This document shows, one piece after another, positions 1 through 12,441 of a DNA stretch of 60,000 bases. Source of the DNA: Symsagittifera roscoffensis. Its lineage: Eukaryota; Xenacoelomorpha; Acoela; Convolutidae. Location of the stretch: NCBI RefSeq assembly GCF_963678635.1, contig NC_087066.1, positions 45,745,225 to 45,805,224 on the forward strand, in the 5' to 3' direction. The translations under genes were made by a program, and so were the position numbers. Position 1 is the first letter of the stretch, and the number at the start of each line of letters is the position of its first letter. The notes beneath the pieces are model-generated. The model saw only the letters and a program-made list of their open reading frames with translations, was not told the origin of the DNA and searched no databases.

Positions 1-1828
1 TGAGCAAGAATCTTTTGAACGTCGTTTTATCAGAGGATGGAAAATGCTAAAACACATTTGCTCAGATAACCATACTGATTAGGAAAAGAAATCAACGTTT
101 TATAATTTTGTAGTTAAAAATATCGACCGTTTTTTGGATAGTGAGAAATGACAGTTCACATGTCTTTTATGAGCTGGTAAAAAGAAAAATTGAAGTGGTT
201 AAAATATGTACAAACCTCTGCAGAATGAGGTTTTGCAGAATCTTTTTAAACCCCCAGTAATGATAGGATGGAATACTTAGATTATCAATAGCGTTTTTAC
301 ATCCGATGGGATCGATTGACCAGAGACTCTAAGCAAGGCACAGAATGAAACACACATTTCGTCAGATACAAACTTCTTTTATTGCAGGAATCTTATTCAT
401 TTTGCTGACAACAAATAATAATTTAGAGATATCGGATAGTGCTTAAGAAAAAGTGATGATATCCAAAAGAACCGAAGCTACTCGAAGCTACTCTCACAAA
501 TTCTTTTTTCTAAAATTCTTTCGAATTTTATAAAAAACATTTGATACATAGTTGATCAAAAGGTCAAAAATTGCCTAATTTTGACAGTAATTCAATAGTA
601 CATTAAGATTTGCCCATTTGCATTGATTAAAAATTCATATTTGTCTTTTAAACTTTTAAATTTCCTCTAGCGAATACTTTCATTGCCTCTAAGATTTTTT
701 GAGACTTTGGTATTTTTATTGAAAGTTATCAAAAACCTTCAATAAACTGTCAATCACATTAAAAAATCCCGGGAAATACGTTGCCCGGGGTTTAAACGAA
801 CAAAACTAGAAATTTCACACGCGTTTTTTCAAAATGGGTCGAGATTAGAAAAAAAGGGGAAAAAGTTGTTTGGAAGTTTAACAAGTTTTTATGGTACTAT
901 ATTTGTGTAAATTAGGAACCAAAGTTTTTCCCCAAAAAAGGTTCCAAAATTTTACCCCAAGAAAGGGATCGTTTGCCTAAAACTACCAAGTTATTTGATT
1001 GGAAAATTATCTCAAAAAGGAGCTTCTTACTCTCGAACATGACCCAATTTGAAAAAAAAACGCATCTGCACTATCACGTTTTGCTGGTTTTGTCCGGATA
1101 AATTGAAATCAGGACTGTAGTTTGAAAGCTTTTTTTATGATTCCAAAACTGTTTTTAACGAAAAATGTATGTTTTGACTAGATTCTGCCCACATTATTTT
1201 GCCTTTTAGCTTTATCGAAAATCAATTCAGTGGTTTTCTGATTTTGATTGCTTAAAATTTTTTTAAAAATTTGATTTAGAGAAAAAATTTTGTTGCACCT
1301 AACAAGGCATAGCACTCCATAGTTTGTCCGAAGCGACTCAGTCAGTATTCATGGTTTAGAAGATCGGTGAAATTTCTACGGCCAATTTTTTGCTATAATT
1401 TTCCATATAATTTTTCAATTAGTTTTATTTTTTAATGTCAAAATGCTCCGCAAGGATTCGTTTTTTGACGTTTTTTGTAGCGTCGAAAATTGCTATTTGC
1501 GATCAATTTTTTTTAAGAGTAATTACTTCCTCAAGAGGCAAAACGAGGGTGACTTGCATGGAAAACACCTTTGAGCAGACTACTGAAAACATATGGAAAA
1601 AATCTTCAAAAAATTAACCAAAAAAGATCTGAACTTTGTAGATTGACCAGAAAAAGATCTGAATTTTGTGTTTGAATTATGTGCTCGTAAAAAATTTAGA
1701 ATGGAAATAACTAAGGCATTAAACTAACAGTCAATCGGAAATAATCATCATTGTTCGAACAGAATTTTTATCTCTATCTGGTATGTAGTTAGTTATATTG
1801 ACCCGAGTATGTATGTATAATCATACTT

Positions 1829-1998
1829 ATGTTCAGACTGTGCAGACGAATGTTCAGACTTTGCAGAATCATTTTCAGACTCTGCAGAGTTATGTTCAGA
1901 CTTGGCAGACTTTTGTTCTGATTTTGCAGACTTATAAGTAAATTTTGCAGACTAATGTTCAGACTTTGCAGACTTATGTTAAGACTCTGCAGATTTTG
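1829..1998. repeat. 21-bp minisatellite, 8 units (copy a)
   Basis: Units of the type ATGTTCAGACTTTGCAGACTT, 21 bp each, about eight in a row with internal drift. Because 21 is a multiple of three, the minus strand can read as heptapeptide repeats. No start or conserved frame supports a gene. Confidence 0.9.
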
Positions 1999-2899
1999 AC
2001 CTGCGTTGCGACTATGAATTTTTGGGCGGGTGTTTTTTTTGATGAATCAAATTTATTTTCTGGTGATCAAAATAACTGTGATCCCCCTCCATTAAATATA
2101 TTGACTCCATGAGCGTACTGTGTAGCACTCAAAGTAGAGTGAATTGAGATAAACCATTAAGCCTCATCGGTTAACTAACTATTAGACGCCAATTAGACAC
2201 AGCGCCTAATTAGTTTTTAAAAAACCAAAAAATAAACTATATACGTTTCCGTTGATTGATACTACATTTGAGGAATAGATTATGAAAAACGCAATTGCAA
2301 GCGTTAAATAAGCGCTCAGCAAAAAATATCGAGGTGCAACTAATCCGACAGTACATGGAGAGAAGCCAGTTATTTCAAAAACAAACAAACACTCATGACT
2401 CGTAAAGTTTTTTGCTGTTAAGTGTTCACGCCACGCCGCCTTGGGAGTCGCAGCGATGAATAAGCATTCAGTTAAGAAATGAAGCCTTAACTCAGCCATT
2501 CATACTTCAGAAAACGCCAGTAGAGTCAAAAATACATTTTTTGTCATGTAGTATGTTTTAAATATAAGTTAATAAAAATAAGTTTTCTTTGAAATTCCAC
2601 TACTTACTTCTAAATAACGCAAAAAGGGCGATGCAGTATTAACCGATACAAAATAAACTGACCCCATTTAAACCGAATGAAATTTTTAATACAAAAAACG
2701 GCAAAAAAATAAAAAAAAATTATAAAAAATTAGGTTTACAAGTATTAGGAAGTTTACAAGTATTAGGAAGTTTAAACTTGGGCAAGTTTACAAGTATTAG
2801 GAAAATAGTGAAATAAAAATTACCCTAATCGCAAAATTTCTATTGTTCTGGCAACTAACTTAACAAAAAATAGATGAATTGTAGCTATGTGACTCAAAG

Positions 2900-3304
2900 C
2901 AGGGGCAGATCTAGGATTTTCTCGAGGGGGCGGGGCAGAGTTTCAAACGTTTTCGAAAATTTTGACCTTTTTTTTCTTTAGGTTGACCAAATTGATTTAC
3001 AGAGCTCTACTAAAGCAGTAAAAAGGCGCGGTTTTGGCCAAATTTTGTGCTCCGCAGGAAAATATTTGAAAAAACGGGTCACTTTGGGCACTTTTTTGAA
3101 AACTTTCACAAAAAAAAAAACGTTTTGTTGGCTCGCGCTCCCCCTCAAAGTTAGTATATATTGGCGCCTTTAGAAAAATATTAGGTTCCGTCACCAAATA
3201 TGGATATCTCAAAATAGAACAAAGCCCAGGGGTTGACAGGGGTTCGAATCCCTGAGGTAAGAAAACGTCCAGCCCCCGTCACCCCTTCCCTAAATCCGCC
3301 TCTG
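2900..3304. mobile_element. hAT-like non-autonomous element (MITE), copy 1, 405 bp
   Basis: Terminal inverted repeats begin CAGGGGCAGATCTAGG on the left and (inverted) CAGAGGCGGATTTAGGG on the right. They are flanked by a perfect 8-bp target duplication ACTCAAAG (2892-2899 and 3305-3312), the size expected of hAT transposons. There is no transposase. Near the right end is a T-arm-like sequence (3237-3254) with a perfect B-box-type core GGTTCGAATCC, preceded by an A-box-like GCCCAG-GGTTGA. Confidence 0.88.
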
Positions 3305-4547
3305 ACTCAAAGAGCAAGTAAACTTTAAATTTACAAAAAGAAAAGGAGAAACCAAAGATTCTATGATCAAGTTGTTTGTAAGTAGAAAATAAGTCTATCA
3401 TTTGATGAAATGAAACCAGCTAATTGCAAGCATAGTGATTCGATGCCTGATATTTTGTGTTTTAGGCGGAACGTTCTTTAAAATAGGGAGGCGCTATAAC
3501 GGTCAGTCGATACAACCAGAGTTATGTCCTGAAACCAGCAGTCATGTCACTATTTCATTCATATAATTGTCTTGTTTTTTCCTCAAAAAGCCATAGAAAG
3601 TCAATGGGCTATAGATGTTCAGAAAAACAGCAGAGAAAAAAATCCAAAAAATCATAGCGCTATTCAAAAGCGAAATAGGAAAGTTCAACAGAGTTTTGAG
3701 CCTTTAAACGATTTTGGACCTTTCTCATATGGCACATTCGTTTAAAAATGATATCATGGAATCGCTACGTAACAAACTGACTTGTTTATATCTACCAAAA
3801 AAAATAAGCAGAGGAATTAAATTGCCAAAGACCCATATCATAGTTTCTTTCATTTTACATCTCACTGTAATTCAAGATTTCAAATCAGAGTTGATTAGTT
3901 TTACTTCTTTCTAGCTCAAGTTATATCAAAATTATAGTAGTTTGGTTATGTTGAGAATAATTTATTGAAGTCACAAGTTGAAAAATCAGTGTTTAGCAAT
4001 CTTAAAGCAACTAAATTTCTAATTTCTCTAATTAAGCAATAGGATACCATAACTAGTACTTTGGGTTTTAGCTTCGCCGGTTATTGATCGGTAAAATGTT
4101 TTCAGAGAAAATTGTTTTAATTTGCGTGGCTATTGAAAAGGCAAACACTGTCTCATTGTTTTTCCTAAATAAATTTGCAGCAAATTTTTTAAGTAAGTTT
4201 CAATTCATCTATCAAAATAATCTGTTTTAGCTCCCTTTTTATCAGCTTTCTTTCGGTCGTTTTCGAGATAAACCGCAACTTTATGTCTTTGTCTCAAGGA
4301 CTGATAATTTGCATTGAACTTTGTTGGAATTTAATTAATCTCAATGAGAAAGCAAAACTCTTTCTTAATGCAAATGTTTTTGTTTGTAAAGCGCTTCGTC
4401 GTGTACATATCGGTCACTATGTCCTTTGTGTGACCCATTATGATACTTGTATGACTCGTATAATTTTTATGGTCATTAAGGTCATTTTGTGGACAATATG
4501 GCCTTTTTATGACCATTATGGCTTTGTGTGGTCTTTGTTTGTGTCTT

Positions 4548-4828
4548 CTAAGGTTGCATGAAAGAGACCAGAATGTATCTAGTGCCTTTTGTAGTGTTCA
4601 GCCCGCTGTGCAGATGTGTGATTTGTCCCGGATGCACCAGAACATCCCCTGGCTCACTATCCAGCACAGAGCAGTTCTGTCTGGCGTAGTAGGTGCCCCC
4701 TCCCTCGAAGTCCACACCCCTCTGGTTCAAGGCCACGTTTAAGGAATGTGTGGGACATCGTTGTGCAACCTCAAGTGAGCCTGCTCGTTCGGGTGGTAGC
4801 GGGCAATGAAAGAATGGCCGGGGTCTTC
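4548..4828 (-). pseudogene. Duplicate of terminal PLOD exon (copy 1), frameshifted
   Basis: Second extra copy of the terminal PLOD exon. It shares the one-base deletion of the copy at 6739-7020, so that change preceded the last duplication. TAA arises in the exon frame soon after HND; the original MQP-TAG end is preserved in the other frame. Upstream of CCAG the intron is not preserved: the exon is fused directly to sequence that lies about 175 bp into the intron in copy 2, removing the pyrimidine tract. Probably not spliced. Confidence 0.83.
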
Positions 4829-5992
4829 CTGGACCGTTTTTGGATAGTGAGAAATGACAGTTCACATGTCTTTTATGAGCTGGTAAAAAGAAAAATTGAA
4901 ATAGTTAAAATATGTACAAACCTGTGCAGAATGAGGTTTTGCAGAATCTTTTTAAACGCCCAGTAATGATAGGATGGAAAACTTAGTTTATCAATAGCGT
5001 TTCTACAACCGATGGGATCGATTGAGACTCTAAGCAAGGCACAGATTGAAACATACACTTCGTCAGATAAAAATTTCTTTTATTGCAGGAATCTTATTCA
5101 TTTTGCTGACAACAAATAATAATTTAGAGATTTCGGATAGTGCTTAAGAAAATGTGATGATATCCAAAAGAACCGAAGCTACTCTCACAAACTCTTTTTC
5201 TAAAATTCTTTCGAATTTTATAAAAACCTGGATACATAGTTGATCAAAAGGTCAAAAATTACCTAAATTTGACAATAATTTAATAGTACATTTAGATTTG
5301 CCCATTTGCATTCAATAAAAATTCAAATTTGTCTTCAAAACTTTTAAATTTCCTCTAGCAAATACTTTCATTGCCTCTAAGATTTTTTGAGACTTTGGTA
5401 TTTTTTTTTGAAAGTTATCAAAAACCTTTAACAAACTGTCACTCACATTAAAAAAGCCCGGGAAATACGTTGCCCGGGATTTAAATTATCCGGGCAAAAC
5501 AAACAAAAATAGAAATTTTACACGCGTTTTTTCGAAATGGGTCGAGATTAGAAAAAAAAGGGAAAAAAGTTGTTCGGAAGTTTAACAAGTTTTTATGGTA
5601 CTATATTTGCGTAAATTAGGAACCAAAGTTGTTTCCCACAAAAGGGTCCGAAGTTTTACTCCACAATTTTTCCAAAATTTTACCCCAAGAAAGGGATCGT
5701 TTGGCTAAAACTACCAAGTTATTTGATTGAAAAATTATCACAAAAAACGCTTTTAACACTCGAACATGACCCAATTTGAAAAAGAAGGGTGACTTGCATG
5801 GATAACACCTTTAAGCAGACTACTGAAAACATATGGAAAAACTATCGCGTCTGCACTATCACGTTTTGCTGGTTTTGTCCGGATAAATTGCAATCAGGAG
5901 TGTAGTTTGAAAGCTTTTTTTATGATTCCAAAACTGTTTTTAAGGAAAAATGTATGTTTTGACTAGGTTCTGCCCACATTATTTTGCCTTTT

Positions 5993-6053
5993 TGGGTCCA
6001 ATCCCTGAGGGAAGAAAACTTCCACCCCCGTCCCCCCTAAATCCGCCCCTGAC
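5993..6053. mobile_element. hAT-like element, right-end fragment
   Basis: Only the last ~60 bp remain: CAATCCCTGAGG, a shortened C-rich stretch, CCTAAATCCGCCCCTG, then ACTCAAAG. The left part was removed by the deletion that shortened this duplication copy. Confidence 0.75.
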
Positions 6054-6738
6054 TCAAAGAGCAAGTAAAACTTGAATTTACAAAAAGAAAAGAGAAACAA
6101 AAGATTCTATGATCAAGTTGTTTCTAAGTAGAAAATAAGTCTATCATTTGATGAAATATAACCAGCTAATTGCAAGCATAGCAATTCGATACCTGATAGC
6201 AACTAAATTTCTAATTTCTCTAATTAAGCAATTTGATACCATAACTAGTACTTTGGGTTTTAGCTTCGCCGGTTATTGATCGGTAAAATGAATTCAGAGA
6301 AAATTGGTGTAATTTGCGTGGCTATTGAAAAGGCAAACCCTGTCTCATTGTTTTTCCTAATCAAACTTACAGCAAATTGTTTACAAACTTTCAATTCATT
6401 TATCAAAACAGTCTATTTTAGCGCCCTTTTTATCAGCTTTTATTCGGTAATTTTCGAGATAAACCGTAACTTAATGTCTTTGTCTCAAGGACTGATAATT
6501 TGCATTCAACGTTGTTGGAATTTAATTAATCTGAATGAGAAAGCAAAACTCTTTCTTAATGCAAATGTTTTTGTTTGTAAAGCGCTTCGTCGTGTACATA
6601 TCGGTCACTATGTCCTTTGAATGACCCATTATGATATTTGTATGACTCCTATATTTTTCGTGGTCATTATGGTCATTTTGTGGACATTATGGCCTTTGTA
6701 TGATTAGTATGGCTTTGTGTGGCCTTTGTTTGTGTCTT

Positions 6739-7020
6739 TTATGGGTTGCCTGAATGAGACCAGAATGTATCTAATGCCTTTCGTAGTGTTCAGCCCACTG
6801 TGCAGATGTTTGAGTTGTCCTGGATGCACCAGAACATCCCCTGGCCCACTATCCAGCACAGAGCAGTTCTGTCTGACGAAATAGGTGCCCCCTCCCTCGA
6901 AGTCCACACCCCTCTGGCTCAAGGCCACGTTTAGAGAATGTGTGGGACATCGTTGTGCAACCTCAAGTGAGCCTGCTCGTTCGGGTGGTAGCGGGCAATG
7001 AAAGAATGGCCGGGGTCTTC
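6739..7020 (-). pseudogene. Duplicate of terminal PLOD exon (copy 2), frameshifted
   Basis: Near-identical copy of the terminal PLOD exon with its acceptor (TTTATTTCCAG|GAAGACC) and about 120 bp of upstream intron retained. A one-base deletion just after HND shifts the frame and gives TAA six codons on (HIL then stop), so the distal iron-binding His and the 2-oxoglutarate Arg cannot be made in frame. The original stop is also altered, so the downstream frame reads on past MQP-like sequence. It could only act as an alternative terminal exon giving a catalytically dead product. Confidence 0.85.
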
Positions 7021-8050
7021 CTGGAAATAAACAACGATGAAATAAATAGTTTTCATGCAAAAATTTTGCAGATAAACAATTCCACTTAGTGGTTCAAATA
7101 AGAACAGTTTTGTTTATTTTCCTAATAATAGCAATTGCGGATTAAAAATCTTGAGGAAAAAAATCAACGTTTTAGAATTTTGTTGTTAAAAATATTGACC
7201 GTTTTTTGGATAGTGAGAAATGACAGTTCACATGTCTTTTATGAGCTGGTAAAAAGAAAAATTAAAATAGTTAAGATATGTACAAACCTATGCAGAATGA
7301 AGTTTTGCAGAATCTTTTTAAATGCCCAGTAATGATAGGATGGAAAACTTAGATTATCAATAGCGTTTTTACAACCGATGGGATCGATTGACCAGAGACT
7401 CTAAGCAAGGCACATAATTAAACATACATTTCGTCAGATACAAATTTCTTTTATTGAAGGAATCTTATTCATTTTGCTGACAGCAAATAATAGTTTAGAG
7501 ATTTCGGATAGTGCTTAAAAAAAAGTGATGATATCCAAAAAAACCGAAGCTACTCGAAGCTTCTCTCACAATTTCTTTTTTCTAGTTTTTATGGTACTAT
7601 GTTTGTGCAAATTAGGAACCAAAGTTTTTCCCCACAAAAGGGTCTGAAATTTTCCAAAAGTTTACCCCAAAAAGGGATCGTTTGCCTAAAACTACCAAGT
7701 TATTTGATTGGAAAATTATCACAAAAAGAGCTTCTTACACTCGAACATGACCCAATTTGAAAAAGAAGGGTGACTTGCATGGATAACACCTTTGAGCAGA
7801 CTACTGAAAACATATGGAAAAAATCTTCAAAAAATTAACCAAAAAAGATCTGAATTTTGTAGATTGACCAAAAAAAGATCTGAATTTTGTGTTTGAAATA
7901 TGTGCTCGTAAAAAATTTAGAATGGAAATTACTAAGGCATTAAATTAACAGTCAATCGAAAATAATCATCATTGTTCGCAACAGAATTTTTATCTCTATC
8001 TGGTATGTAGTTAGCTATATTGACCCGGGTATGTATGTATAATCATACTT

Positions 8051-8220
8051 ATGTTCAGACTGTGCAGACGAATGTTCAAACTTTGCAGACTTATTTTCAG
8101 ACTCTGCAGAGTTATGTTCAGACTTGGCAGACTTCTGTTCTGATTTTGCAGACTTATAATTAAACTTTGCAGACGAATGTTCAGACTTTGCAGACTTATG
8201 TTTAGACTCTGCTGATTTTG
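8051..8220. repeat. 21-bp minisatellite, 8 units (copy b)
   Basis: Same array as at 1829. On the minus strand this copy is open and reads as seven-residue repeats of the type KSAKSEH. In the other copies the same frame is interrupted or shifted, so coding is unlikely. Confidence 0.9.
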
Positions 8221-9484
8221 ACCTGCGTTGCGACCATGAATTTTTGGGCGGGTGTTTTTTTTGATGAATCAAATTTATTTTCTGGTTATCAAAATAACTG
8301 TTTTCAACTGCAAAAAAAAGGTTATATTCCAGTAATTATATTGACTCCATAGGCGTACAGTTTAGCACTCAAAATCAAAGTAGAGTGAATTGAGACAAAT
8401 CATTAAGCGTTATCGGCTAACTAACTATTAGACGCCAATTAGACACAGAGGCTCTAATTAATTTTCAAAAAACCAAAAAAACTATATACGTTTTTGTTGA
8501 TTGATACTCCATTTGAGGATTAGATTATGAAAAACGCAATTGCAAGCGTTAAATCAGCGCTCAGCAAAAAATATTGAGGTGCAACTAATCCGACAGTACA
8601 TGGACAGAAGCCAGGTATTTCAAAAACAAACAAGTACTCATGATTCGTAAACTTTTTCCTGTTAAGTGTTCACGCCACGCCGCCTTGGGAGTCGCAGCGT
8701 TGAATAAGCATTCGGTTAAGACATGAAGCGCTAACTCAGCCATTCATACTTCAGAAAACGCCAGTAGAGTCAAAATTACATTTTTTGCAATGTAGTATGT
8801 TTTAAATATAAGTTAATAAAAATAAGTATTCCTTGAAAATTCACAACTTACTTCTAAATAACGCAAAAAGGGCGATGCAGTATTAACTGATACAAAATAA
8901 ACTGACCCCATTTAAACCGAATGAAATTTTTAATACAAAAATTTTGTTGCACGTAACAAGGCATAGCACTCCATAGTATGACCGAAGCGACTCAGTTAGT
9001 ATTCATGGTTTAGAAGATCGGTGAAATTTCTACGGCCAATTTTGTGCTAAAATTTTCCATATAATTTTGTAATTAGTTTTATTTTTTAATGTCAACATGC
9101 TCCGCAAGGATTCGTTTTTTGACGTTTTTTGTAGCGTCGACAATTGCCATTTGCGATCAGCTTTTTTTAAGAGTAATTACTTCCTCAAGAGGCAAAACAA
9201 GGGTGTCTTGCATGGATAACACCTTTGAGCAGACTACTGAAAACATATGGAAAAAATCTTCAAAAAATTAACCAAAAAAGATCTGAATTTTGTAGATTGA
9301 CCAAAGAAAAGATCTGAATTTTGTGTTTGAAACATGTGCTCGTAAAAAATTTAGAGCGGAAATTACTATAGCATTAAACTAACAGTCAATCGAAAATACT
9401 CATCATTGTTCGCAACAGAATTTTTATCTCTATCTGGTATGTAATTAGCTATGTTGACCCGGGTATGTATGTATAATCATACTT

Positions 9485-9654
9485 ATGTTCAGACTGTGCA
9501 GACGAATGTTCAGACTTTGCAGACTCATTTTCAGACTCTGCAGAGTTATGTTCAGACTTGGCAGACTTCTGTTCTGATTTTGCAGACTTATAAGTAAACT
9601 TTGCAGACTAATGTTCAGACTTTGCAGACTTATGTTTAGACTCTGCAGATTTTG
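9485..9654. repeat. 21-bp minisatellite, 8 units (copy c)
   Basis: Third copy of the 21-bp array, with the same unit order as copy b. This shows that whole arrays, not single units, were duplicated. Confidence 0.9.
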
Positions 9655-10917
9655 ACCTGCGTTGCGACTATGAAATTTTGGGCGGGTGTTTTTTTTTGAT
9701 GAATCAAATTTTTTTTCTCGTTATCAAAATAACTGTTTTCAATTGCAAAAAGGTTATATTCCATTAAATATATTGACTCCATGGGCCTACAGTGTAGCAC
9801 TCAAAATCAAAGTAGAGTGAAATGAGACAAATCATTAAGCCTCATCGGTTAACTAACTATTAGAGGCCAATTAGACACAGAGGCTCCAATTAGTTTTTAA
9901 AAAACCGAAAAAACAATATACGTTTTCGTTGATTGATACTCCATTTGAGGATTAGATTATGAAAAACGCAATTGCAAGCGTTAAATAAGCGCTCAGCAAA
10001 AAATATTGAGGTGCAACTAATCCGACAGTACATGGAGAGAAGCCAGTTATTTCAAAAACAAACAAACACTCATGACTCGTAAAAATTTTTTGCTGTTAAG
10101 TGTTCACGCCACGCCGCCTTGGGAGTCGCAGCGTTGAATAAGCATTCAGTTAAGAAATGAAGCGCTAACTCAGCCATTCATACTTCAGAAAACGCCAGTA
10201 GAGTCAAAAATACATTTTTTGTCATTAGTTATGTTTTAAATATAAGTTAATAAAAATAAGTTTTCCCTGAAAATTCACAACTTACTTCTAAATAACGCAA
10301 AAAGGGCGATTCAGTATTAACCGATACAAAATAAACTGACCCCATTCAAACCGAATGAAATTTTTAAAACAAAAATTTTGTTGCACCTAACAAGGCATAG
10401 CACTCCATAGTATGACCGAAGCGACTCAGTCAGTATTCATGGTTTAGAAGATCGTTGAAATTTCTACGGCCAATTTTGTGCTATAATTTTCCATATAATT
10501 TTTTATTTACTTTTATTTTTAATGTCAAAATGCTCCGCAAGGATTCGTTTTTTGACGTTTTTTGTAGCGTCGACAATTGCCATTTGCGAACAGCTTTTTT
10601 TCAGAGTAATTTTTTTCCTCAAGAGGCAAAACAAGGGTGACTTGCATGGATAACACCTTTGAGCAGACTACTGAAAGCATCTGGAAAAAATCTTCAAAAA
10701 ATTAACCAAAAAAGATCTGATTTTTGTAGATTGGCCAAAAAAAGATCTGAATTTTGTGTTTGAAACATGTGCTCGTAAAAAATTTAGAATGGAAATTACC
10801 TAGGCCTTAAACTAACAGTCAATCGAAAATAATCATCATTGTTCGCAACAGAATTTTTATCTCTATGTGGTATGTAGTTAGCTATATTGACCCGGGTATG
10901 TATGTATAATCATACAT

Positions 10918-11088
10918 ATGTTCAGACTGTGCAGCCGAATGTTCAGACTTTGCAGACTCATTTTCAGACTCTGCAGAGTTATGTTCAGACTTGGCAGACT
11001 TCTGTTCTGATTTTGCAGACTTATAAGTAAACTTTGCAGACTAATGTTCAGACTTTGCAGACTTATGTTTAGACTCTGCAGATTTTGA
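10918..11088. repeat. 21-bp minisatellite, 8 units (copy d)
   Basis: Fourth copy of the 21-bp array, with the same unit order as the others and a few substitutions. The sequence after it is deleted relative to copies b and c. Confidence 0.9.
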
Positions 11089-11881
11089 CCTGCGTTGCGA
11101 CTATGAATTTTTGGGCGGGTGTTTTTTTTTGACTCCATGGGCCTACAGTGTAGCACTCAAAATCAAAGTAGAGTGAAATGAGACAAATCATTAAGCCTCA
11201 TCGGTTAACTAACTATTAGAGGCCAATTAGACACAGAGGCTCCAATTAGTTTTTAAAAAACCGAAAAAACAATATACGTTTTCGTTGATTGATACTCCAT
11301 TTGAGGATTAGATTATGAAAAACGCAATTGCAAGCGTTAAATAAGCGCTCAGCAAAAAAATATTGAGGTGCAACTAATCCGACAGTACATGGACAGAAGC
11401 CAGTTATTTCAAAAACAAACATGTACTCATGACTCGTAAACTTTTTGCTGTTAAGTGTTCACGCCACGCCGCCTTGGGAGTCGCAGCGTTGAATAAACAT
11501 TCAGTTAAGACATGAAGCGCTAACTCAGCCATTCATACTTCAGAAAACGCAAGTAGAGTCAAAAATACATTTTTTGTCATGTAGTGTTTTAAAGATAAGT
11601 TAATAAAAATAAGTTTTCCCTGAAAATTCACAACTTACTTCTAAATAACGCAAAAAGGGCGATGCAGTATTAACCGATACAAAATAAACTGACCCCATTT
11701 AAACCGAATGAAATTTTTAATACAAAAAACGGCAAAAAAAAAATATTATATGAAATTAGGTTGGCAAGTTTACAAGTATTAGGAACATATTGAAACAAAA
11801 ATTACCTAAATCGCAAAATTTCTATTGTTCTGACAACTAAATTAACAAAAAATAAATGAATTGTAGCTATGTGACTCAAAG

Positions 11882-12441
11882 CAGGGGCGGATCTAGGATT
11901 TTCTCGAGGGCGCGGGGCGGAGTTTCAAAAGTTGTTGAAAATTTTGACCGTTTTTTTTCTTTAGGTCGACCAAATTGATTTTCAGCGCTCTACTAAAGCA
12001 GTAAAAAGGCGCGGTTTTGGCCAAATTTTCTGCTCCACAGGAAAATATTTGAAAAAACGGGTCACTGTACGCTCATGGAGTGTACGCTACACTGTACGCT
12101 CATGGAGTCAATATATTTAATGGAATATAACCTTTTTGCAGTTGAAAACAGTTATGTTGATCTTCAGAAAAAAAAATTTGATTCATCAAAAAAAAAATCA
12201 AAAATAAATTTGATTAATCACTTTGGGCACTTTTTCGAAAACTTTCACAAAAAAAAACGTTTTGTTGGCTCGCGCTCCCCCTCAAAGTTAGTATATATTG
12301 GCGCCTTTAGAAAAATATTAGGTTCCGTCACCAAATATGGATATCTCAAAATAGAACAAAGCCCAGTGGTTGACAGGGGTTCGAATCCCTGAGGTAAGAA
12401 AACGTCCAGCCCCCGTCACCCCTTCCCTAAATCCGCCCCTG
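11882..12441. mobile_element. hAT-like non-autonomous element, copy 2, 560 bp with an internal insertion
   Basis: Same element as at 2900-3304, with the same ACTCAAAG duplication (11874-11881 and 12442-12449) because the whole region is duplicated. The TIRs are closer to each other here: CAGGGGCGGATCTAGG and CAGGGGCGGATTTAGGG. About 155 bp (12068-12221) interrupts the GGGTCACTTTGGGCAC segment and is an inverted copy of neighbouring repeat sequence. The tRNA-like A/B boxes at 12361-12392 are intact. Confidence 0.87.
12068..12221. repeat. Inverted copy of minisatellite-flank sequence inside the hAT-like element
   Basis: The stretch from GTACGCTCATGGAGTCAAT to TTTGATTCATC is the reverse complement of sequence around 2040-2115 and 8262-8356. 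It also contains a short local duplication of GTACGCTCATGGAGT. It looks like an inverted template-switch insertion rather than a transposon. Confidence 0.7.

Larger units (their letters stand above)
129..4835. repeat. Large direct duplication, copy 1 (~4.7 kb)
   Basis: Begins at the block containing GGATAGTGAGAAATGACAG, which recurs at 4847 and 7209. The order of sub-blocks (ATCCCGGGAAATACG at ~766, CTAACAAGGCATAGCAC, minisatellite, hAT-like element, terminal-exon copy) is repeated in the next two copies with deletions or expansions. This copy has one 1.43-kb minisatellite unit (about 1285-2700) and one hAT-like insertion. Sequence 1-128 resembles 7080-7197, so the array probably continues left of the window. 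Confidence 0.8.
4836..7197. repeat. Large direct duplication, copy 2 (shortened, ~2.4 kb)
   Basis: Same order as copy 1, but a deletion near 5990 joins the CATTATTTTGCCTTTT block to the extreme right end of the hAT-like element. The whole 1.43-kb minisatellite unit and most of the mobile element are therefore gone. It ends with the frameshifted terminal-exon copy and its intron flank. A short block with GGATAACACCTTTAAGCAG (5788-5840) sits out of its usual order. Confidence 0.75.
7768..11720. repeat. Tandem array of a ~1.43 kb unit (3 copies)
   Basis: The marker GGGTG-CTTGCATGGATAAC recurs at 7768, 9201 and 10635, and the 21-bp minisatellite at 8051, 9485 and 10918, giving a period of about 1433-1434 bp. 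The last unit is shortened by ~80 bp after 11130. The short ORFs inside the unit (for example around 9089-9271) drift between copies and are not credible genes. A fourth, isolated copy lies at about 1285-2700. Confidence 0.85.

Noticed and set aside
1435-1617. 60-codon ORF repeated in the 1.43-kb units (also 9089-9271, and shifted at 10455-10640)
   Set aside because: The frame is not maintained between copies and there is no motif; it follows from duplication of the unit, not coding.
3237-3254. A tRNA gene
   Set aside because: Only a T-arm and an A-box-like stretch a few bases away are present; there is no anticodon arm or acceptor stem.
8015-8272. Minus-strand ORF with seven-residue repeats over the minisatellite
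   Set aside because: Open only because the 21-bp unit is a multiple of three; other copies are shifted or interrupted.
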